From Spirochaetota bacterium (GTDB lineage Bacteria > Spirochaetota > UBA4802 > UBA5550), in assembly GCA_016929135.1 (NCBI GenBank), contig JAFGJK010000060.1:1-36581 (forward strand): a stretch of DNA of 36,581 nt, read 5' to 3'. The notes beneath the pieces are model-generated. The model did not search any database. It saw only the letters and a list, made by a program, of their open reading frames with translations, and was not told the origin of the DNA. Both the position numbers and the translations under genes were made by a program. Position 1 is the stretch's first letter; each line of letters opens with the position of its first letter. Below, piece by piece: positions 32,439 through 36,581 of this stretch.

Positions 32439-33032
32439 TCAGGGGGCCGTCGTCACCGAGATCCCGCGGATGAAGACCCGCAGCGCCTCGGTCATCTCGC
32501 GCTCCAGCGGGGAGTACTTCTCACCCTGGAAGAGGAAGAAATCGTAGCCGCTCATGGCCTTGAGGAGCGCGCGGGAGGTGAGCTCCGTGTCCGTCACCTC
32601 GAAGCGCCCCAGGGCCACTCCCTCCCTGAGTATCCCCTCCACGATCTCCAGCTCCCGCTTCCGGTATTCACGGAGCGCGTCGGTGATGAACTCGTAGCGC
32701 ATGAAGTACTCCTCGATGACGGAGCCGTAGAAGGCAAAGAGCTTCTTAACCTCGGCGGCGCGGGCCGTGAAGCACCGGAAGAGCTTCTCCTCCGGCGAGG
32801 TTTCCCGCGCCACCGTTGTCTCGATGGTCTCCGCCATCCGCTCCCCCTCGAAATCGACGATGGACTTGATGAGGTCGTCCCTGCTCTTGAAGTAGTGGTA
32901 GAGGGCCCCCTTGGTCCTGTTGAGCGACCTGGCGATCATCTCGGTGCTGGCACCGCGGTACCCCACCCTGGAGACCACCTCCCTGGCCTTCTTTATGATC
33001 TCACGCTTCATCTCGTCTTTCTGCTTTACCAT
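32439..33032 (-). CDS. TetR-family transcriptional regulator
   Basis: 197 residues from ATG 33032 (GGTGA about 8 bases upstream). The helix-turn-helix is clear: IIKKAREVVSRVGYRGASTEM and IARSLNRTKGALYHYFKSRDDL. The ligand-binding part is helical, with LFAFYGSVIEEYFMRYEF, and does not reveal a ligand. It starts 12 bases after the aldehyde dehydrogenase gene and is co-transcribed with it, so it probably controls that operon. It differs from the NemR-like TetR at 7290 by lacking the PGGC motif. Confidence 0.9.
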   Translation of the reverse strand: MVKQKDEMKREIIKKAREVVSRVGYRGASTEMIARSLNRTKGALYHYFKSRDDLIKSIVDFEGERMAETIETTVARETSPEEKLFRCFTARAAEVKKLFAFYGSVIEEYFMRYEFITDALREYRKRELEIVEGILREGVALGRFEVTDTELTSRALLKAMSGYDFFLFQGEKYSPLEREMTEALRVFIRGISVTTAP

Positions 33033-33044
33033 GTCGCATCACCG

Positions 33045-34658
33045 TCACAGGATAAAGTCCGTATTGAGGAACGACGACTTCCGCTCCCGCAGTATCGTCT
33101 GCAGTATCTCCCTGTTGAGATCGTTCTCCTTGCAGGCCACCAGGGTCCGTATGGAGAAGGCCCGCAGGGCGTCGGAAATGGAGAGGGTCCCCTCGGCCGA
33201 GTCCTTCCGCCCGGTGAAGGGGAAGAGGTCCGGCCCCCGCTGGCACTGGGAATTGATGTTCAGCCGGCACACCTGGTTCACCAGGGGGTCGATGAGCCGC
33301 GAGAGCATGTCGGGGTCCCTTCCGAAAATGCTGGCCTGCTGGCCCACGTCCGAGGTGACGATGTAGCGTAGCGGCGTCTCGATATCGTCGAAGGGGACCA
33401 CCGGGATCACCGGGCCGAACTGTTCCTCCCGATAGAGGCGCATCGATTCGGTGACCGGGTAGAGCACCGCCGGGGTGAAGAGGGTGTGATGCACCTCGCC
33501 CCCCGATCTGTTCACCACCTTCGCTCCCCCGGCGACCGCATCGTCCACGTAGGCCTTCATCTTCTCCGGCTTCCCCTCCTCGGGGAGCGGCGTTACGGCG
33601 GCGCCGTCGTCCCAGGGGAGCCCGGCCTTCAGCCCCGATACCGCCCTGGAGAATCTCTCAAGGAAGGCGTCGGCAATTTTTCTGTGAACGAAAATGATCT
33701 TCAGGGCGGTGCACCGCTGCCCGTTGTAGGAGAGGGAGCCCAGCACGCACTCCTTCACCGCCAGGTCCAGGTCCGCGTCCTGAAGGACCACGGCCGGGTT
33801 CTTCGCCGCCAGCCCGTAGATGGTCCTGAGCCTGTTGGGCCTGGGATGGTTCTTCTCGATGGCCGCCGCCGTGCCGGGCGAACCGATCAGGGCCAGGCAA
33901 TCGATCCTTCCGGTTTCCATGATGGGGGTCACGATCTCCCTGCCGTCGCCGTAGATGGTGTTCACCACCCCCGGCGGGAAACAGTCCCGGAAGGACTCCA
34001 GCAGGGGACGCAGGAGCAGCACCCCGTACTTGGCCGGCTTGAAGACCACGGTGTTCCCCATGATGAGCGCCGGGATGAGCGTGGTGAAGGTCTCGTTGAG
34101 GGGATAGTTGTAGGGCCCCATGCAGAGCACCACCCCCAGGGGGGCCCGCCGTATCTGAGCGATGATCCCCTGCTCTATGGTGAGCCGCGAGCTCGCCCGG
34201 TCCAGGTCCTTCAGCGCCTCGACGGTCTTTTCGATGTACTCCACGGTCCGGTCGAATTCCTTCTCCGCATCTGCTAGATTCTTCCCGATCTCCCACATCA
34301 GGAGATTCACCACCTCTGACCGCTTCTCCCTCATCCTGTTGGTGAAGCCCGCCATGCACCGGATGCGCCCCTCCACCGGGAGGGTGGGCCATTCCCCCCG
34401 GCCGTGATCATAGGCGCTGCAGGCCGCCTCCAGCGCCGCCAGGGATTCCGACGCGGTCATGAGCGGGTAGCTCCCCAGGACCCGCTGCCGTATCTCCCCC
34501 TTCTCCCTCAGGCAGACCGGGGAGCGCACCTCCTGCACCGGGCCGTCCCACCGCGCCATCCTCCCCTCGAGGAGGTACTCGCGCTGGTCCAGGCGCGGGA
34601 CCCTATACTTCTCCGGGATGTCCTTTTCCGATACGAAGATGCCGTCGCAGTCCTTCAT
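33045..34658 (-). CDS. NADP-dependent aldehyde dehydrogenase, GapN-like
   Basis: 537 residues from ATG 34658 with a G-rich site about 10 bases upstream. The aldehyde dehydrogenase fold is clear: PLGVVLCMGPYNYPLNET (Asn184), FKPAKYG, IGSPGTAAAI, the catalytic Cys316 in NGQRCTALK and EEQFGPVIPVVPF. The long N-terminus (LLEGRMARWDGPVQEVRSPV) and overall wording match non-phosphorylating glyceraldehyde-3-phosphate dehydrogenases, which make NADPH while oxidising glyceraldehyde-3-phosphate. The usual ELGGKNP motif reads GLAAKNP (282-288), so the canonical general-base Glu is replaced at its expected position. It shares an operon with a TetR gene, which is unusual for a central enzyme and leaves room for another aldehyde substrate. 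Confidence 0.88.
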   Translation of the reverse strand: MKDCDGIFVSEKDIPEKYRVPRLDQREYLLEGRMARWDGPVQEVRSPVCLREKGEIRQRVLGSYPLMTASESLAALEAACSAYDHGRGEWPTLPVEGRIRCMAGFTNRMREKRSEVVNLLMWEIGKNLADAEKEFDRTVEYIEKTVEALKDLDRASSRLTIEQGIIAQIRRAPLGVVLCMGPYNYPLNETFTTLIPALIMGNTVVFKPAKYGVLLLRPLLESFRDCFPPGVVNTIYGDGREIVTPIMETGRIDCLALIGSPGTAAAIEKNHPRPNRLRTIYGLAAKNPAVVLQDADLDLAVKECVLGSLSYNGQRCTALKIIFVHRKIADAFLERFSRAVSGLKAGLPWDDGAAVTPLPEEGKPEKMKAYVDDAVAGGAKVVNRSGGEVHHTLFTPAVLYPVTESMRLYREEQFGPVIPVVPFDDIETPLRYIVTSDVGQQASIFGRDPDMLSRLIDPLVNQVCRLNINSQCQRGPDLFPFTGRKDSAEGTLSISDALRAFSIRTLVACKENDLNREILQTILRERKSSFLNTDFIL

Positions 34659-34806
34659 GGCGCCGCCCCCTGTGGTCTCCTCAGCCGGCTGTATGCCGCG
34701 GATTGTCCATCGACAGCATATGCATGATGCGGATCGAAATGCAATACACATTTTATCTCGTCGCGCAATTTAAGGAAAAATGACGGGACGCCGGAGTGAC
34801 GGTGCG

Positions 34807-35739
34807 CTAGCCCCGCTGCCGCGCGGCGATGCTCCGGACGATAACGGCGGCGGGGACGCCCAGCAGGAGGGCCAGCACCAGCCAGAGGAGATCGGCGGTC
34901 ACCGGGGAGAAGCGCACCAGCAGGAACGACGCCGGCAGGATTATCACGATGTAGGCGGGCCACCCGATCCCGGAGAGGGAGCGCACCACCGGCAGGTGGG
35001 CGTACCGCTTCAGGAGCCGCATCGCCGGGTGCCCCAGCAACAGGAACCCCACGAGGAGAAGGAAAAAGCAGAGTGGGTGCCGGATCCACCGCCATATCCA
35101 GGTCTCCCTGAGCTCCTCCATGGTCCTCCCCTCGCTGTGGGAGCTCACGATGAAGAGATCCCCGGCCCCCAGGTAGCCGCCGGAGAGGCGGCCGGCGCAG
35201 AAGAGGGGTGCCTCCGCCGGTATCCCCGAAAGGCGCACCTGAAGGTCGCCGATGCGGGGGGTCGGGGCGCCGCCCCTGGCGTCGGGCAGACGAGTGGCGG
35301 ACCAGCTGTTACCGCCGATGATCTCCGCCTCCTCAAGCCTGATGGCCACCGCGCCGATCTTGACATCCCCGGCGCGGAGCGTGGTCCCCTCACTGTAGCG
35401 CCAATCCGGCGCCACCGAGGCCCCGGGGCCCTTTTCGTACCGGTAGAGCGAGCGGCTGAGATAGACGAAGCGTTTCCCGGTCTCCGGGTCCTCGATGAAG
35501 TTCCCCGAGGGGACGCCGGAGAACTTCACCATGGCGGCGTCGACGCCGGGGTTCGCCGGGTCGATGGCCTCGGCACGCTTCAGGATCCACTGGCGGTTGT
35601 TGGTCCGCTCGGCGCGGTAGATGATCAGGAAGGATGCCAGGACGAAGAGGAGTCCCAGGACGGTGAGGGTCACCACCCCCCTGCCGGGGGCGCTGCCTGA
35701 CGCTTCTGTTGCTGGTTTCTGTCCGGCTGTTTCGGTCAT
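34807..35739 (-). CDS. TMEM43-like membrane protein
   Basis: 310 residues from ATG 35739 with GGGGGTGTG upstream. One N-terminal helix (VVTLTVLGLLFVLASFLIIY, 22-41) is followed by a periplasmic domain of about 170 residues and then four hydrophobic segments near the C-terminus. The periplasmic part has KFSGVPSGNFIEDPETGKRFVYLSRSLYRYEKG, and later IGDLQVRLSG, AGRLSGGYLGAGDLFIV and ETWIWRWIRH. This order matches TMEM43 (LUMA) proteins: a DPE motif, a charged Tyr-rich strand, then TW-L/I-R before the final helices. The match is by eye. The function in bacteria is not known. A strong promoter lies upstream, and the aldehyde dehydrogenase gene follows after 148 bases. Confidence 0.65.
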   Translation of the reverse strand: MTETAGQKPATEASGSAPGRGVVTLTVLGLLFVLASFLIIYRAERTNNRQWILKRAEAIDPANPGVDAAMVKFSGVPSGNFIEDPETGKRFVYLSRSLYRYEKGPGASVAPDWRYSEGTTLRAGDVKIGAVAIRLEEAEIIGGNSWSATRLPDARGGAPTPRIGDLQVRLSGIPAEAPLFCAGRLSGGYLGAGDLFIVSSHSEGRTMEELRETWIWRWIRHPLCFFLLLVGFLLLGHPAMRLLKRYAHLPVVRSLSGIGWPAYIVIILPASFLLVRFSPVTADLLWLVLALLLGVPAAVIVRSIAARQRG

Positions 35740-35815
35740 GGTGCACACCCCCTCATAATCATTCCCTTCCCAGGGTATTCGCGAATACGCATCGCGCAGT
35801 TCCACAGTACAAATG

Positions 35816-35844
35816 ATAATACGACCCGTGCACCGCAAAGTCAA
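35816..35844 (-). promoter_or_regulatory. Predicted promoter of the TMEM43-like gene
   Basis: TTGACT (35844-35839) and TATTAT (35821-35816) on the minus strand with exactly 17 bases between. It is the best sigma70-type promoter in the window. The leader would be about 70 bases. Confidence 0.65.
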
Positions 35845-36007
35845 ATAATTTTATGACAGGGGGGACTGGTGTGGTAGTGTACCAATGAAGTAAATGAACA
35901 CCGGGGAACAGGCTCCATGCACACAAGACCTGTCGCCAGTTTCCCCTTTTCTCGCGAAGTCAGCAGTCGAGCCGGAGGATCCATAGGGTAAAACGATGTG
36001 GAAAGGG

Positions 36008-36024
36008 ATACACAGTTTGTGTAT
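36008..36024. promoter_or_regulatory. Palindromic operator candidate upstream of the rhodanese gene
   Basis: ATACACA-GTT-TGTGTAT, perfect 7-bp arms, lies 44 bases before the start at 36068. A possible promoter overlaps it (TTGTGT at 36017-36022 and TTAAAT 17 bases later). The rest of the 328-base gap 35740-36067 shows the TMEM43-like promoter and nothing else. Confidence 0.5.
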
Positions 36025-36067
36025 ATTGATTGATAAGCATTAAATTATATTGAAAGGAAGGATCCCC

Positions 36068-36475
36068 ATGACAAGAATTACCCTATACGTCACCCTGCTG
36101 TTCACCACGGCGCTCCTCTCCGGCTGCTACGAGGGGTATGCCGGGCCGGAGGGGGCGATGCTCCGCCAGTACTTGGAGCCTGCGAGGCTCAAGGAGCTAG
36201 TGGACAATCCCAGGATCGACATCTGGATCATAGACGTTCGGCCGGCCGGGGCATACAGAGCGGGCCACATCCCCACGGCGAAGAGCTTCCCCTCCGGCGA
36301 GATCATGGACCGCCTCTCTGAGCTCCCCAAGTCGCAGTACCTCATCATGACCTGTGAGACCGGCGGCAGGGCACAGATGGTGATCCGTAAGCTGGAGGGG
36401 GTGGGCTACACCCGGTTCATGAACTGGGGGGCCAGCTCACGGTACTTCGATGTCTACGGGTCGGTGAGGGAGTGA
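36068..36475 (+). CDS. Rhodanese-domain predicted lipoprotein
   Basis: 135 residues from ATG 36068 with GGAAGGATCCCC upstream. The signal peptide ends in a lipobox at Cys20 (LLSGC) followed by YEGYAG. The rhodanese domain shows IIDVRPAGAYRAGHIPTAKS, the DVR-x-x-x-x-Y-x-x-GHIP signature, and the active-site loop CETGGR with Cys96. Rhodaneses carry sulfur as a Cys persulfide; an exported one may handle thiosulfate, sulfide or cyanide, or only bind a partner. The final NWGASSRYFDVYG resembles the GG-x-x-x-W end of single-domain rhodaneses. It is the last gene in the window. Confidence 0.9.
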   Translation: MTRITLYVTLLFTTALLSGCYEGYAGPEGAMLRQYLEPARLKELVDNPRIDIWIIDVRPAGAYRAGHIPTAKSFPSGEIMDRLSELPKSQYLIMTCETGGRAQMVIRKLEGVGYTRFMNWGASSRYFDVYGSVRE

Positions 36476-36537
36476 TGTTTCCCCCTATTCCATGTCCTCC
36501 TCCGTCTATCAGATAGTCGTAGCACCCCCTCCGGCTG

Positions 36538-36579
36538 GGGGTCTGACCCTCAGAATCAGGGGTCTGACCCCCAGAACCA
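36538..36579. repeat. Two tandem 21-bp repeats with GGGGTC dyad at the right edge
   Basis: Two direct copies beginning GGGGTCTGACCC (36538-36558 and 36559-36579) differ at two positions. The outer ends CTGGGGGTC and GACCCCCAG also form an inverted repeat. The array may continue past the window. GGGGTCnGACCCC-type intergenic repeats occur in many bacterial genomes. Confidence 0.75.
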
Positions 36580-36581
36580 CG

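Noticed and set aside
36538..36579. Possible CRISPR repeats or attachment site
   Set aside because: Two adjacent copies with no spacer and no integrase or cas gene nearby; it fits an intergenic repeat better.

Overview
The window reads as chromosome of a GC-rich, double-membraned bacterium. Evidence for an outer membrane is an ExbB/ExbD/TonB set, a C-terminal beta-barrel protein and at least seven predicted lipoproteins. The many lipoproteins with relaxed lipoboxes, a six-helix membrane chemoreceptor and a GapN-like aldehyde dehydrogenase make a spirochaete (Spirochaetota) my best guess, but Desulfobacterota or another Gram-negative lineage is not excluded. I see no phage genes, insertion sequence, CRISPR array or rRNA. 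There is one tRNA, tRNA-Lys(CTT).

Layout. 1-4236 (minus strand): a run of envelope genes, namely a small Trp-containing lipoprotein, a HEAT-like-repeat lipoprotein, a Cys-rich lipoprotein closed by a strong terminator, another lipoprotein, and a multi-spanning membrane protein cut by the left edge. 4623-9974: acyl-CoA metabolism in two back-to-back units. On the minus strand lie MarR, a nitronate-monooxygenase-like flavoprotein and an isomerase-like crotonase. On the plus strand lie TetR, an AcuI/YhdH-type acryloyl-CoA reductase and an enoyl-CoA hydratase. The shared intergenic region carries a 15-bp perfect inverted repeat and a NemR-like operator. 10093-11237: tRNA-Lys and an M55-type (DppA) peptidase.

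11227-16144: a divergent envelope module. Leftward are a coiled-coil lipoprotein and a large protein that joins a catalytically dead UshA-like 5'-nucleotidase region to an outer-membrane beta-barrel. Rightward are ExbB, ExbD and TonB. I consider this the best candidate for an undescribed system: a TonB-energised or Tol-like envelope machine built around a pseudoenzyme barrel.

16466-25480: a small orphan protein, a chemoreceptor, a secreted protein, an MFS sugar porter, a small membrane protein, an RhlE-type RNA helicase with a 5' stem-loop, two small exported proteins and a paraoxonase-like lactonase that keeps the PON1 calcium ligands and both disulfide cysteines. 25740-36475: an APC amino-acid permease, an SDR, a thiolase, ArgC, a D-aminoacylase-type amidohydrolase, a second TetR next to a GapN-like aldehyde dehydrogenase, a TMEM43-like membrane protein and a rhodanese lipoprotein.

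Most starts are set by clear GGAGG-type ribosome binding sites. All family names rest on reading motifs by eye; no database search was run.
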